A stretch of 64,000 nucleotides of DNA from positions 180,664 through 244,663 of the forward strand of contig JAPTHR010000006.1 of assembly GCA_029228645.1 (NCBI GenBank), in the 5' to 3' direction. The translations under genes were made by a program, and so were the position numbers. Shown in pieces: positions 43,185-56,803 of this stretch (position 1 is its first letter; each line of letters starts with the position of its first letter). Below the pieces are notes generated by a model. The model did not search any database. It was given only the letters and a program-made list of their open reading frames with translations, and had not been told where the DNA came from. The stretch is from Gammaproteobacteria bacterium Milos-ODIII6 (lineage in GTDB: Bacteria > Pseudomonadota > Gammaproteobacteria > Chromatiales > Chromatiaceae).

Positions 43185-44537
43185 ATGGCTGACATACTGA
43201 TCATCGAGGACGATCCGGTATTTGGAGAAGTCCTGGTGATGCATTTAGAGGACAGTGAGCATCAGCCTGTACTTCTCGGTTCGATACAAGAAGCACGCCA
43301 GTACTTGGAAAAGGCGGAACCGGACGCGATCCTACTGGATCAGCAGCTACCAGACGGCTTCGGCCTCGACTTGCTCAAAGCGATTGCCAAACAGCCATCA
43401 TCGCCTCCCGTTGTCATGATCACGGGGGTTAGCGACAACACGCTTGCCATCGAGGCCATGCGACATGGCGCCTTCGACTTTATTCGCAAACCGATGGACG
43501 AGATTGAGCTGGATGTCACGCTATCCAATGCGCTTAACAAGCATCGACTGACTCGCCAGGTATCTGCAATCACCCAGGCAGATGACCAAATCATCGACCT
43601 GAATCAGGTAGTCGGGGAAAGCCCCGCCATCTTGGACATCTGTAAAACCATCGGTTCTGTCGCCCCGCGCAGAGCCCCTGTGCTGATTACCGGAGAAAGC
43701 GGTACCGGCAAGGAGGTAATCGCCAAGGCAATACACCATCACTCAGGCCGAGAGGGACTTTTCCTTGCGGTCAATTGCTCCGCACTCGCTGAAGGCCTCC
43801 TGGAGAGTGAGCTTTTCGGCCACGAGAAAGGCAGCTTTACCGGAGCCAGCGCTCGCAAGGAAGGACGCTTTGAGCTTACTGCGGGTGGCACACTCTTTCT
43901 CGATGAGCTGGGTGAAATGCCACTCGCTGTGCAGGCAAAATTGCTCCGGGTTCTGCAGGAGGGAACCTACGAACGCGTTGGCGGCACTCAAACGCTGCAT
44001 TCCGATGCCCGCATTGTGGCAGCAACAAACCGTGACCTGTCTTCACTGATCATGGAGGGAAAATTCCGTGAGGATTTGTTCTATCGGTTGAATGTGGTGC
44101 ACCTGAGCCTGCCTCCGTTGCGGGAACGCATGCAGGACATGCCAGTATTGACCGAGCACCTATTGAGAAAAATAAATACACGTCAGCACACTTCAATCAA
44201 GTACCTGGCCGACGCTACCTGGCGAAAGATGAAGGAGTACCAGTGGCCCGGTAACGTTCGTGAACTGGAAAACCTGCTGACCCGTGCCGCAGTGCTTTCC
44301 AGAGGCGACACCATCACTCCTGACTTACTCGCCTTGCCTGCTGCGATTCAGAAAGAGAGTAAGATCGATGACAACTGCGAAAAAGAAGTTCGCCTTGTCA
44401 GTCTCGACCAACTCGAAGGCGAGCACATTCGAGAGATTCTGAGCCACGTGAAATGGCACAAGGGGAAGGCCTGTGAAATTCTTGGTATATCTCGCCCGGC
44501 ACTGGAGCGAAAAATTATCAAATACGAGATCAGCTGA
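43185..44537 (+). CDS. NtrC-family sigma-54-dependent response regulator
   Basis: 450 residues. A receiver domain with D52 (LLDQQLPDG) precedes an AAA+ domain with Walker A GESGTGKE (169-176), a sigma-54 contact loop reading GSFTGA (215-220; commonest form GAFTGA) and Walker B GTLFLDELGE. A Fis-type HTH closes the protein (KGKACEILGISRPALERKI). The ATG at 43185 with GAGGTT is preferred over TTG 43155. It would activate sigma-54 promoters such as those at 34735, 39962 and 41125. Confidence 0.93.
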   Translation: MADILIIEDDPVFGEVLVMHLEDSEHQPVLLGSIQEARQYLEKAEPDAILLDQQLPDGFGLDLLKAIAKQPSSPPVVMITGVSDNTLAIEAMRHGAFDFIRKPMDEIELDVTLSNALNKHRLTRQVSAITQADDQIIDLNQVVGESPAILDICKTIGSVAPRRAPVLITGESGTGKEVIAKAIHHHSGREGLFLAVNCSALAEGLLESELFGHEKGSFTGASARKEGRFELTAGGTLFLDELGEMPLAVQAKLLRVLQEGTYERVGGTQTLHSDARIVAATNRDLSSLIMEGKFREDLFYRLNVVHLSLPPLRERMQDMPVLTEHLLRKINTRQHTSIKYLADATWRKMKEYQWPGNVRELENLLTRAAVLSRGDTITPDLLALPAAIQKESKIDDNCEKEVRLVSLDQLEGEHIREILSHVKWHKGKACEILGISRPALERKIIKYEIS

Positions 44538-44623
44538 CCGTTGCCCTTCGGTCCCCGATAATTTCAGCTTGCGCTGTTTGCCTGATATTTGAGCATTGGT
44601 ACGACTCCTATTTCTAACCTTCG

Positions 44624-44998
44624 CTAGTGATGATGCTTAACGCCGGCTCCAGGAGGGGGCTTGGAACAACATGCCGGCCGGTGTGCCGCGTTGTCTCGGC
44701 GATTCTCATCCAACGAACTCAACCAGGATATCCGCATCCTTCGCCAGAAACTGGTGGGGGCTGCTAGGCCTGCAGAACTGACGACCTCCTGAATCACTTC
44801 CGCTCTGGTTTCGCGCACATCGTAAGTGACAAGTAACTGCGTTCTATCCGAGGTTGCTGAAACTTCCACTACGCCAGGTTGCTCACCGATAGCTTCGCAT
44901 TCCTTTTCGAGATCGGCATGCCGAGAAACGGAGATTTCAAATGATCGGCTTACCCGTGTTGCCAAATCACTCGTTGTATTAAGTATTATCTGTTTCAT
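44624..44998 (-). CDS. HMA-like protein without CxxC, with Cys-Cys and His tail, copy 2
   Basis: 124 residues, close paralog of 21708-22109: VSRSFEISV, VVEVSATSDRTQLLVTYDV, FWRRMRISWLSSLDENRRDNAAHRP and CCSKPPPGAG are nearly the same, ending KHHH. It lacks the 21-bp repeat expansion of copy 1. It is last in the Spy-SHOCT-HMA unit behind the GTTAC box at 45905. Confidence 0.7.
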   Translation of the reverse strand: MKQIILNTTSDLATRVSRSFEISVSRHADLEKECEAIGEQPGVVEVSATSDRTQLLVTYDVRETRAEVIQEVVSSAGLAAPTSFWRRMRISWLSSLDENRRDNAAHRPACCSKPPPGAGVKHHH

Positions 44999-45076
44999 TT
45001 TCCATACCTCTCGATTTCACTTTATGAGCTAAATAGGTGAGGCCACTCTGAGAAAGTGACCCCGAGTCTAAGGAAG

Positions 45077-45295
45077 CTATCGCTCCAACTCCTGACGGCG
45101 ACGCCGGTATTCATCTTCTTCAATTTCACCACGTGCAAATCGCTCATCGAGAACTTCACGAGGCGATTGGCGCCGAGGTTCGTCATCGCTACGGCTACCC
45201 GCGAATCGTACAGCCCAGATCGTCAGCACAATCACCAGGATCCAGAAGATCCACATGAATCCGCCGCCAAAACCCATTCCAAAACCCTCATACAT
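45077..45295 (-). CDS. SHOCT-domain small membrane protein, copy 2
   Basis: 72 residues from ATG 45295 (GGAGGG upstream): MYEGFGMGFGGGFMWIFW, one membrane helix, acidic/basic linker and SHOCT motif (EVLDERFARGEIEEDEYRRRRQEL). The frame also opens at 45355, overlapping the end of the Spy-like gene, which would add 20 residues. Paralog of 24658-24870. Confidence 0.84.
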   Translation of the reverse strand: MYEGFGMGFGGGFMWIFWILVIVLTIWAVRFAGSRSDDEPRRQSPREVLDERFARGEIEEDEYRRRRQELER

Positions 45296-45351
45296 GTCAT
45301 TTCCCTCCGAAGCTGATCCACCGACAGATGCGATAGGCTCAGCCGACTTTG

Positions 45352-45804
45352 TCATTGGTAAGCAGGGATACCCTGTCCGAGAACTCCAGCCGCGATGGTT
45401 CGCTGTCTCTCGTCCAACACGGACATCAGTTCTTGAGCCGCATCACGCAAAGCATCGCGTTGTTACCAATGCTCACTGGCGGAGTGGAAGCGTTCCTCAG
45501 CTTTGCGGCCATCACTGGAAGTGTAGATAGACTCATACATGCCATGGGTGGCTCGTGCATGCTCATCAAACCGGGCCACAAAGCTTGACCACGCCTGTTT
45601 CTGTTCTGGTCGGATCTGCAGTTGCAGCCTGATCCGGTTCAATTGGTCGATACGGATACCGCCCATCCCGACACCCGGTCTGTGAAACCCCGGCGCAGGG
45701 TGCCCCATCCCCCAACTGTCCGGGTGTTGGGTCCCGTAGGCGAACAGGGCGCCTGCGCCCAGCACGCCGGCCAACAGGACAATCTTTCTTACGACGGCTT
45801 TCAC
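45352..45804 (-). pseudogene. Spy/CpxP-like gene with in-frame stop, copy 2
   Basis: The frame encodes a signal-like N terminus (IVLLAGVLGAGALFAYG), a His/Gly patch, IRPEQKQAWSSF (LTxxQ-like) and SASEHW. A TAA follows at 45463-45465. Reading through in the same frame gives QRDALRDAAQELMSVLDERQR, which aligns with HWEQRAAVHQAAQDLISVINDSQR of the intact copy, so a Glu codon has become TAA. The natural stop is TGA 45352-45354. The truncated 113-residue form may be partly functional or dead. Confidence 0.85.
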
Positions 45805-45904
45805 AATTCTGCCCCCTTTGTTACCGGAACCCAGCCCCCTGACTTCCTTTGTCTATAGTTAACGCCGGGGATGTATCGCGCCCATTGCAGTTCAGACTGG
45901 TTTT

Positions 45905-45919
45905 GTAACAATGTGTAAC
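45905..45919 (-). promoter_or_regulatory. GTTAC-N5-GTTAC operator, Spy-like copy 2 promoter
   Basis: Minus strand GTTAC-ACATT-GTTAC with GATACA (45872-45877) exactly 27 nt downstream. 101 bases upstream of the Spy-like start, the same as copy 1. Confidence 0.78.
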
Positions 45920-46094
45920 GCGGTTGGCGCTAACTGACTTGCTGAAACTGCTATGCCATCAAGATGGTCATCCCGAGACACGTAATGTGGCCTTCACCCG
46001 TCCTCCGACTTGAGCCGGCACCAGGATCGGCTTGACACGCGACCGCGTGATGCCGAGGATAGAATGCCCCTGCCCACTAGATCACTCTGGACAC

Positions 46095-46499
46095 ATGCGC
46101 CACGACATCGACAATCAGGCCACTTATCGTCGCGCTATCAGCCTGCTGGTGGCGCTGACCTTCCTGTCGTTGGTGCTGTTCCCCTACCACCTGCACCTGG
46201 AACACCACGACGACAGCGGCGCACATGTTGAGCACCAGGTGGATATCCATTCGCTGGCTGACCTCAGCCACGATTACGAACACCAACACGACGGCCACAC
46301 CTTCGTCCCAAGCACCGATTTCGGCAGCAAATCGAGCAAGGCCAATCTGCCACCGCTGGTACTGATCCTTGTCCTGGCGTTGCTCATCCCGCTGCTGACA
46401 GGTTTCCATCGTCCGCTGGTAGTTCCAGCCTGCGCCAATCGACCGCGCTACTTCCGGCTACGCACGCCACCGCTGCGCGCACCGCCTGCCTCGCAATAA
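46095..46499 (+). CDS. His-rich membrane/periplasmic protein before czcCBA
   Basis: About 134 residues from ATG 46095; starts at 46050 or TTG 46032 are also open and no site has a clear ribosome site. Two hydrophobic helices (about 15-33, LLVALTFLSLVLFPYH, and 90-108, LVLILVLALLIPLL) flank a His/Asp-rich loop (HLHLEHHDDSGAHVEHQVDIHS, EHQHDGH), suited to bind Zn, Co or Cu. It precedes the RND operon by 113 bases and may be a metal-binding accessory like CzcI. Confidence 0.62.
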   Translation: MRHDIDNQATYRRAISLLVALTFLSLVLFPYHLHLEHHDDSGAHVEHQVDIHSLADLSHDYEHQHDGHTFVPSTDFGSKSSKANLPPLVLILVLALLIPLLTGFHRPLVVPACANRPRYFRLRTPPLRAPPASQ

Positions 46500-46612
46500 C
46501 TCCTGCTGACCAATAACCGCAGACAGTCTTTGTCACTGCACATGCAGTAACGGGCTCCCACGTCTGCCGGACTGATCTCGACGGACCGCAAGCGGTTCGA
46601 GGAAGTATTGCC

Positions 46613-47862
46613 ATGCGAATCTGGATTGGGGCCTTTGCCCTGTTCTGGGCTGCGTCCGTTACAGCGGCTGCAACCGACACATCACTCACCCTGGGAGAGA
46701 TCCTGGCGCTGGTCCTGGAAAACAATCCACAGCTGCAGGCGGCGGACTTCGACACCCGTGCAGCCGCGGCACGCATCCGCCAACAAAGCCTGGACACGCC
46801 CTGGCAGGTCGGCCTGCAAATGGAAAACTTCGCCGGTAGCGGCGCAGGCAAGGATCTGGAGACCGGCCTGACCCTCGGTCGCGTGCTTGAACTGGGCAAT
46901 AAGTCGCGCCTGCGCGGCAATGTCGCCGAGCAACAGGCCAGCCTGCTGCGCCATGAACAGGATGCCGAACGCCTCGACCTGCTGGCCGAGGCGGCACAAC
47001 GCTTTCTCGTCATTGCCCAAGTGCAGGCACGACGCGCGCTCGCTCAGGAACAACTGGACACCGCACGGAAGACCCAGCGTGCGGTGCAAAGGCGCCTGCA
47101 TGCCGGCAAGGCCACCAAGGCGGAAATCAGCCGAGCCGAGATTGGCGTGGCACGCGCCGAGTTGGTACTCGAGGAAACAGATCACCTGTTACTCACCAGT
47201 CGCACCCGCTTGGGTGTGCTGTGGGGTGAGTTTTCCCCTGCCTTCGAGCATGTCTCGAGCAACCTGTTCGTGCTGCCGAAAATTCCGGACTACGCCGCAC
47301 TTGAACGATTGATCGACAATAATCCCGTGCTCGCCCGTCTGGCCACGCAGGAACGCCTCGCCAATGCGCGCCTGCAGGTGGCGCGTGCGCAGCGTCAGCC
47401 GGACATCGACCTGTCCGCTGGTATCCGCCGTTTTTCCGCAAGCGACGACACCGGCCTGATGTTCAGCGTGCGGGTGCCGCTGGGCAGCCGCGGACGCGCG
47501 CTCAGCTACGAAGACGAAGCGCGCGCTCTGGCACAGCGCGAACCGCTGCTGGCTCAAAACCAGAAGCTGGCACTTCGCGCCACTCTGTACAGTCTCCACC
47601 AGGAACTGCTACACGAGCGTGACCGCCTGCAGATGCTGCGCGCCCGCATCATTCCGGCGGCCACGCGGGCGGTGGAAGACAGCGGCCGCGGCTACAGCAC
47701 CGGCCGTTACTCGCTGCTGGAACTGACCCAGGCACAAGACGCGCTGCTGCAGGCGCGCCTCGAGGCACTCGATGCGGCCGTCAGCTACCAGCGCACACGC
47801 ATCCAGATCGAGCGCCTCACAGGGGCCGCACCCCATTCCGGAGTGAACCCCGGAGACAAACC

Positions 47863-47866
<4 letters not shown>
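46613..47866 (+). CDS. czcC: Outer-membrane efflux protein, CzcC/TolC family
   Basis: 417 residues. A signal peptide (about 1-22, ends AAATDT) precedes the long helical repeats of TolC-like channels (EILALVLENNPQLQAADFDTRAAAARIR; second half SRAEIGVARAELVLEE). The ATG at 46613 has GAGGAAG. The stop overlaps the adaptor gene. It would form the outer-membrane exit of a tripartite metal pump. Confidence 0.9.
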
Positions 47867-52321
<4,455 letters not shown>

Positions 52322-52332
52322 GGAGGACTGTT

Positions 52333-52392
52333 GTGAAACAACGGCAGGCGGATCCAGATCCGGACCGAGGGGGTATGTCTGAGTGTCTGTAG
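52333..52392 (+). other. 19-codon frame with strong ribosome site after czcA
   Basis: GTG 52333 follows AGGAGG by 6 bases and reads MKQRQADPDPDRGGMSECL before TAG. It may be the start of a lost downstream gene or a fortuitous site. The rest of the gap to 52519 shows nothing. Confidence 0.2.
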
Positions 52393-52519
52393 CTGCCGCT
52401 GGTTCCGTGCATTGCTGCCCTCGCGGAGGTAAATCACTGAAATAAATGAAACTCTTCCGATGCTGAAAGTCTTGGCTAAGCCTATATCGCGCTGGTCCGT
52501 TTTCAAGGTGGCCCGGCGT

Positions 52520-54739
52520 TCAGTCTTGCATGTGCAGCTTCCTCAGGCGCAATGCATTGCTGACCACAGTGACCGAACTCATGCTCATGGCGGCCGCCGC
52601 AACCACCGGGCTGAGCAGTATCCCGAAAAAGGGATAAAGCACGCCGGCCGCGACTGGGATAGCCAATACGTTGTAAGCAAAGGCCCCGACCAGGTTCTGG
52701 CGGATGTTGCGCAGGGTCGCGCGCGACAGGGCGATCGCGTCCGCGACGCCAAACAGGGAGCTGCGCATAAGCGCGACATCGGCGGCCTCCACCGCCACGT
52801 CGGCACCCTTGCCAATGGCGATGCCGACATCCGCCAGTGCCAGCGCCGGCGCATCATTGATCCCGTCGCCAACCATCGCCACGACCCTTCCCTCTGCCTG
52901 TAACTTCGCGACCACGTTGCGTTTCGTTTCGGGAAAAACCTCGGCGGCGACCTCCTCGATACCCACCCGGGCGGCCACGCTGGAAGCGGTCTTCCGGCTG
53001 TCACCGGTGAGCATTACCAGGGTCATGCCCAGGTCCTTCAGGCGCTGTACCGCCGCGGCGGAATCCTCCCGGATGGGATCGGAGACGCTGATCATCCCCA
53101 GCAGGCGATTGCCCTGGGCCAGCAACATCGGTGTTTCGCCCATCGCCGACAGCTGATCGAAGCGGCTGCTGACGCCGGAGCAATCGATCCCCGCCCCATC
53201 CATGAGGCGCGCGTTGCCAAACAGGACCGGCTCGCCGTTCCAGCTTGCCTGAATCCCCTGCCCCGGAATCGCTTGGAAGTGCTCGACCTCATGTAACTCC
53301 AGGTCTTCTTCACGCGCCGCCGCCAGAATGGCTGAGGCCAGTGGGTGTTCCGAACCCTGCTCCAGGGACGCCGCCAATTGCAGCAAAGTGGTCTCGTCGA
53401 GACCGCTTGCCGGGTGAATGCCGGACAGCGTCGGGTGCCCGATCGTGATCGTCCCCGTCTTGTCGATGACCACGGTATCGACCTGTCCGGCGCGCTGCAG
53501 GGCATCACCGTTGCGAATCAGGATGCCCATTTCGGCGGCACGTCCGACCCCGACCATGATCGAGATCGGCGTGGCCAGGCCCAGGGCACAGGGACAGGCG
53601 ATAACCAGCACCGTCATCGCGGAAACCACCGCGAAACCCGTGCTGGGAGGCGGGCCATACAGGTACCAGACGATAAAACTCAGCATCGCAATCACGACCA
53701 CCACGGGTACGAAGACCGCAGCCACCCTGTCCACGAGCCGGCCGATGGCGGGCTTGCTCGATTGGGCCTGGCGCACCATGTCGATGATGTGGGCCAGCGC
53801 CGTGTCCCGGCCGATCCGCGTCGAACGCATCAGAAACGTGCCCTGGCTGTTCAGGGTGCCGCTGAATATCTCGTCTCCGGCCATCTTTCCGACGGGCATG
53901 GGCTCGCCGGTCAACATGGATTCATCCACGTGTGAAGCGCCCTCGAACACCGTTCCGTCTACCGGAATTCGTTCGCCGGGCCGGATACGCAGGGTCTCAT
54001 CCAGACCGATCTCGATCACCGGCAGGGCCAGCTCCTTGCCGTTCCTTATCACCGTCGCGGTGTCGGGTTGCAGGCCGATAAGGCGCTTGATGGCCTGCGA
54101 GGTCTTCCCACGTGCCCTGCTCTCCAGGGCCGAACCCAGCGATACCAGCGCAATGATGATGACGGCGGCGTCGAAATAGGCATGTCGTGCCAACGCCGGG
54201 AAGGCCTGCGGCCACAAGACCACCAGGCTCGAGTAGAGCCAGGCGGTTCCTGTTCCGAGGGCGACCAGGGTATCCATGTTGCCGCGAAGGGCACGCAGGC
54301 TGGCCCATGCACCACGGAAAAAGTGCCCACCGACACCGGTCATTACCGCCAGTGTCACCAGGCTGACCAGTAACCAGATCCAACGATTCTCCTGCAACGG
54401 CGGCAGCAGTCCGCTCATGGCGGAGATGAACAACAGCAGCCCTACCCCGCCCGCGACCCATGCCCTCAGCCAAAGCCGACGGTACTCGGCGAATTCCTGC
54501 GCCTCTTTTTCTGTTTCGTCCTCCAGGCCGCGCAGTTCGGCCGCGTCATAGCCGGATTGACGCACCGCCGCGATCAGCGTCTCTGCCGACAGCTTGTTGC
54601 CGCTCACCATTGCGGTGCGTTCACCCAGGTTGACTGTCGCCGACTCGACGCCTTCCACTCCGAGCAGCGCCTGCTCGACGGTCGTCACGCAGCCGGCACA
54701 GCTCATGCCGGAGATCGACAGGCGCAGTGGTTCGCTCAC
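52520..54739 (-). CDS. Copper P-type ATPase (CopA-type) with N-terminal HMA domain
   Basis: 739 residues from GTG 54739, which overlaps the CopZ-like stop; a longer frame upstream is the shadow of that gene. One HMA domain with GMSCAGC (C14, C17) precedes the P1B-1 core: CPC in [31 protein letters not shown], and the C-terminal [16 protein letters not shown] typical of Cu(I) pumps. Exports Cu(I) from the cytoplasm. Differs from the ATPase at 32063 by its HMA domain. Convergent with czcCBA. Confidence 0.95.
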   Translation of the reverse strand: MSEPLRLSISGMSCAGCVTTVEQALLGVEGVESATVNLGERTAMVSGNKLSAETLIAAVRQSGYDAAELRGLEDETEKEAQEFAEYRRLWLRAWVAGGVGLLLFISAMSGLLPPLQENRWIWLLVSLVTLAVMTGVGGHFFRGAWASLRALRGNMDTLVALGTGTAWLYSSLVVLWPQAFPALARHAYFDAAVIIIALVSLGSALESRARGKTSQAIKRLIGLQPDTATVIRNGKELALPVIEIGLDETLRIRPGERIPVDGTVFEGASHVDESMLTGEPMPVGKMAGDEIFSGTLNSQGTFLMRSTRIGRDTALAHIIDMVRQAQSSKPAIGRLVDRVAAVFVPVVVVIAMLSFIVWYLYGPPPSTGFAVVSAMTVLVIACPCALGLATPISIMVGVGRAAEMGILIRNGDALQRAGQVDTVVIDKTGTITIGHPTLSGIHPASGLDETTLLQLAASLEQGSEHPLASAILAAAREEDLELHEVEHFQAIPGQGIQASWNGEPVLFGNARLMDGAGIDCSGVSSRFDQLSAMGETPMLLAQGNRLLGMISVSDPIREDSAAAVQRLKDLGMTLVMLTGDSRKTASSVAARVGIEEVAAEVFPETKRNVVAKLQAEGRVVAMVGDGINDAPALALADVGIAIGKGADVAVEAADVALMRSSLFGVADAIALSRATLRNIRQNLVGAFAYNVLAIPVAAGVLYPFFGILLSPVVAAAAMSMSSVTVVSNALRLRKLHMQD

Positions 54740-54942
54740 CCCTGGGTCTCCTCGCCGGGATAGCCCGCAGCCGCCAGAGCGGCACGTACCGCTTCGGAAG
54801 CGATCTCTCCCTCGAATCGTGCGATACCTGCTTCCAGGTCGACCACGACGGCATCCACTCCCGGCAACGATGCCAGTGCATCCTTCACCGAGGCGACGCA
54901 GCCCATGCATTTCATGCCAGATACCTTGAATACCCGTTTCAT
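54736..54942 (-). CDS. CopZ-like copper chaperone (single HMA domain)
   Basis: 68 residues, one HMA domain with SGMKCMGC (C12, C15). The ferredoxin-like beta-alpha-beta pattern is complete ([27 protein letters not shown]). The ATG has GGGAGGT upstream. Overlaps the ATPase start by 4 bases, so chaperone and pump are co-translated. It likely delivers Cu(I) to that ATPase. Confidence 0.9.
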   Translation of the reverse strand: MKRVFKVSGMKCMGCVASVKDALASLPGVDAVVVDLEAGIARFEGEIASEAVRAALAAAGYPGEETQG

Positions 54943-55348
54943 GTCACTGACCTCCCGCTGCTGAATGTTTTAGAGTCCCCGATAGGGGATCCGTAAACCC
55001 CCCGGCTTTGGCCGGATTGTCGTTTTACCCCTTCCCCCTCTCGAGGGGGAAGGTTGGGAAGGGGGTGGCGTTCGGACGATGAACGAGGTGTATCCCCACC
55101 CCAGCCCTCCCCACAAATGGGGAGGGGGAAGTCGGCCGGATGGCCGACCGATCCGGCTTTCAGCCGTAACCCGAAGCCACCCGCTGTAGCCGGTTGAGTA
55201 TTCACTCCACTGACATCGCTGGAATGTCAGTGCAGACTCTTCTGACCGAATCCCCGGATCGGGGGCTGCTCGGCTCAGTTAGTGTGGGAGCGCCCTTGAG
55301 TGAGTGCCTTGCCTTCCCGGCAGGCAGGCGCCCTCGTGCAGTGGTACT
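54943..55348. repeat. GC-rich intergenic repeats, no gene
   Basis: Two inverted repeats (CCTTCCCCCTC with GAGGGGGAAGG near 55028-55051; CCCTCCCC and GGGGAGGG near 55107-55127) and shorter pairs such as TCCCCGAT/AGGGGATCC near 54974 are present. The reading frames here are low-complexity. It looks like a dispersed intergenic repeat of the genome. Confidence 0.5.
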
Positions 55349-55792
55349 TCAACGTGTCCCTTCAGGACGGGCTGGCGCCGCAAGGCCGCCGTGCTGCAGC
55401 CAGAGTCGATAGGTCTCTTCGGGCCAGAGGGACTGGAAATAGGCGATGATCGCCTGGACCTGGTTGCTATCCAGCGTGTCCACGAATGCCGGCATGCTGC
55501 CGCCCACAGGTGCGCCACCGGTCTGTATCTGCCTCGTGATCATGCTCAGAGGGTGATGCCAGGCGTGTCCGTTTTTATTGAGTGGGGGTGGTGGAAGCTT
55601 TCCATCCGGCAGGGGCTCCCGCCAGTTGGGCGCGCCCTCGCCCTGCGGCCCATGACACCCGGCACAGTGTTGCAGAAACAGTGGCTTACCCTGCGCCACC
55701 AGTTCGTCTTTGTACCAGCGGGGCTCCGAGGCAGCGATGTCGCCGACGGCAAGCATCGAGGCCAATACGAGCCAGCAGGTTGCCTTGTTCAC
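55349..55792 (-). CDS. Soluble cytochrome c, paralog of the lipoprotein cytochrome
   Basis: 147 residues from GTG 55792 (GGAGG 8 bases upstream). A signal peptide (ends DIAASE) precedes heme site CAGCH, LPPPPLNKNGHAWHHP and GGSMPAF with the likely axial Met. It shares these blocks with the lipoprotein at 23507 but lacks the lipobox. It stands alone between repeats downstream of the CopZ promoter region. Confidence 0.87.
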   Translation of the reverse strand: MNKATCWLVLASMLAVGDIAASEPRWYKDELVAQGKPLFLQHCAGCHGPQGEGAPNWREPLPDGKLPPPPLNKNGHAWHHPLSMITRQIQTGGAPVGGSMPAFVDTLDSNQVQAIIAYFQSLWPEETYRLWLQHGGLAAPARPEGTR

Positions 55793-55901
55793 GACAAACA
55801 CCTCCGGAAGAGATCCATTCAGGTGAGTCTTAATCTTAAGACATCTCCGAATGAGCGTCGTTCCAGGCAGAAATTCGTGCTGGGCACCTCGCTATCGAGG
55901 C

Positions 55902-56116
55902 GTAGGAGCGGCCTTGGCCGCGAAAGAAAAAGGCGCGGAACGAACAGGCTGCGCCTTTCGCGAGCAAGCTCGCTCCTACGCGCTCCAGGCAGGTGTCAGG
56001 GATCGATTAGTAGGAGCGGCCTTGGCCACGAACCTTGGTCATTCGCGAGCAAGCTCGCTCCTACAGCAAGCCGGTCAAATCACCCCGATATCGTAGGAGC
56101 GGCCTTGGCCGCGAAA
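55902..56116. repeat. REP/BIME-type palindromic repeats, cluster 1
   Basis: Two inverted pairs (55902-55980, 56010-56064) and one single unit (56093-56116). Each pair has GTAGGAGCGGCCTTGGCCGCGAA facing TTCGCGAGCAAGCTCGCTCCTAC. Each arm is itself a palindrome (GCGGCCTTGGCCGC; GCGAGCAAGCTCGC). They resemble REP elements of Pseudomonas-like genomes. Confidence 0.88.
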
Positions 56117-56136
56117 GTCATTTGTCGAATATACGC

Positions 56137-56526
56137 TCAGGCGGATAAAGCATCGGCCACGCGTTGCAGGCGGGTTCTTACCTCCTGCGCAAGATCTGCC
56201 ACCTCGTTTCCCTCCACCAGGCTCATCACCGCCGCCGGATCCATGAAGGCGACCCGGATGCTGCCGTCTTCCTGTTCGCGCACGATCACGTTGCATGGCA
56301 GCAACAGACCGATATCCGGCTCGGCCTCCAGTGCCTTGTTCGCCAGCGGCGGGTTGCACGCACCCAGGATGCGATAAGGGCGCTTGTCGAGATCGAGCTT
56401 TTCCTTGAGGGTGGCGGCGATATCCAGGTCGACCAGCACACCAAACCCCTCCTCCTTCAATGCGGCGACCGTTTTGTCGACCACAGAGGCAAAATCACCC
56501 TTTGTCTGGATACCGAATTGATACAT
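56137..56526 (-). CDS. DUF302 protein
   Basis: 129 residues, a full DUF302 domain: VDKTVAALKEEGFGVLVDLDIAATLKEKL, YRILGACNPPLANKALEAEPDIGLLLPCNVIV. The ribosome site GGAGAA precedes the ATG. DUF302 proteins are small cytoplasmic proteins of unknown function that often appear in copper and sulfur loci. The gene sits between two clusters of REP repeats. Confidence 0.9.
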   Translation of the reverse strand: MYQFGIQTKGDFASVVDKTVAALKEEGFGVLVDLDIAATLKEKLDLDKRPYRILGACNPPLANKALEAEPDIGLLLPCNVIVREQEDGSIRVAFMDPAAVMSLVEGNEVADLAQEVRTRLQRVADALSA

Positions 56527-56563
56527 TTTTTTCTCCGTTGGATATCGATGCTTAATTGGGTTC

Positions 56564-56803
56564 GTAGGAGCGGCCTTGGCCGCGAAAGATCAATAAAATT
56601 CGCGAGCAAGCTCGCTCCTACGGAACCTGAGAGAGGCACAGCCCTGTAGGAGCGGCCTTGGCCGCGAAAGAAACAGGCACGGAACGAACAGGCTGCGCCA
56701 TTCGCGAGCAAGCTCGCTCCTACGGACCCTGGGAATGGTCCAGCTTTGTAGGAGCGGCCTTGGCCGCGAAAGAATAACGATTCGCGAGCAAGCTCGCTCC
56801 TAC
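56564..56803. repeat. REP/BIME-type palindromic repeats, cluster 2
   Basis: Three inverted pairs (56564-56622, 56646-56723, 56748-56803) of the same element as cluster 1. The last unit covers the 3' end of the RND gene: the TAG in its GTAGGAG sequence is the stop codon of that gene. Confidence 0.88.

Noticed and set aside
19354..46499. Second dif-like or att-like copy marking the far end of the island
   Set aside because: I scanned for the XerC and XerD arms in both orientations by eye and found only partial matches (for example near 22368 and 24432); none keeps both arms.
55902..56803. Regularly spaced repeats resembling a CRISPR array
   Set aside because: Units alternate in orientation, are palindromic themselves, have uneven spacing and no cas genes: REP/BIME elements.
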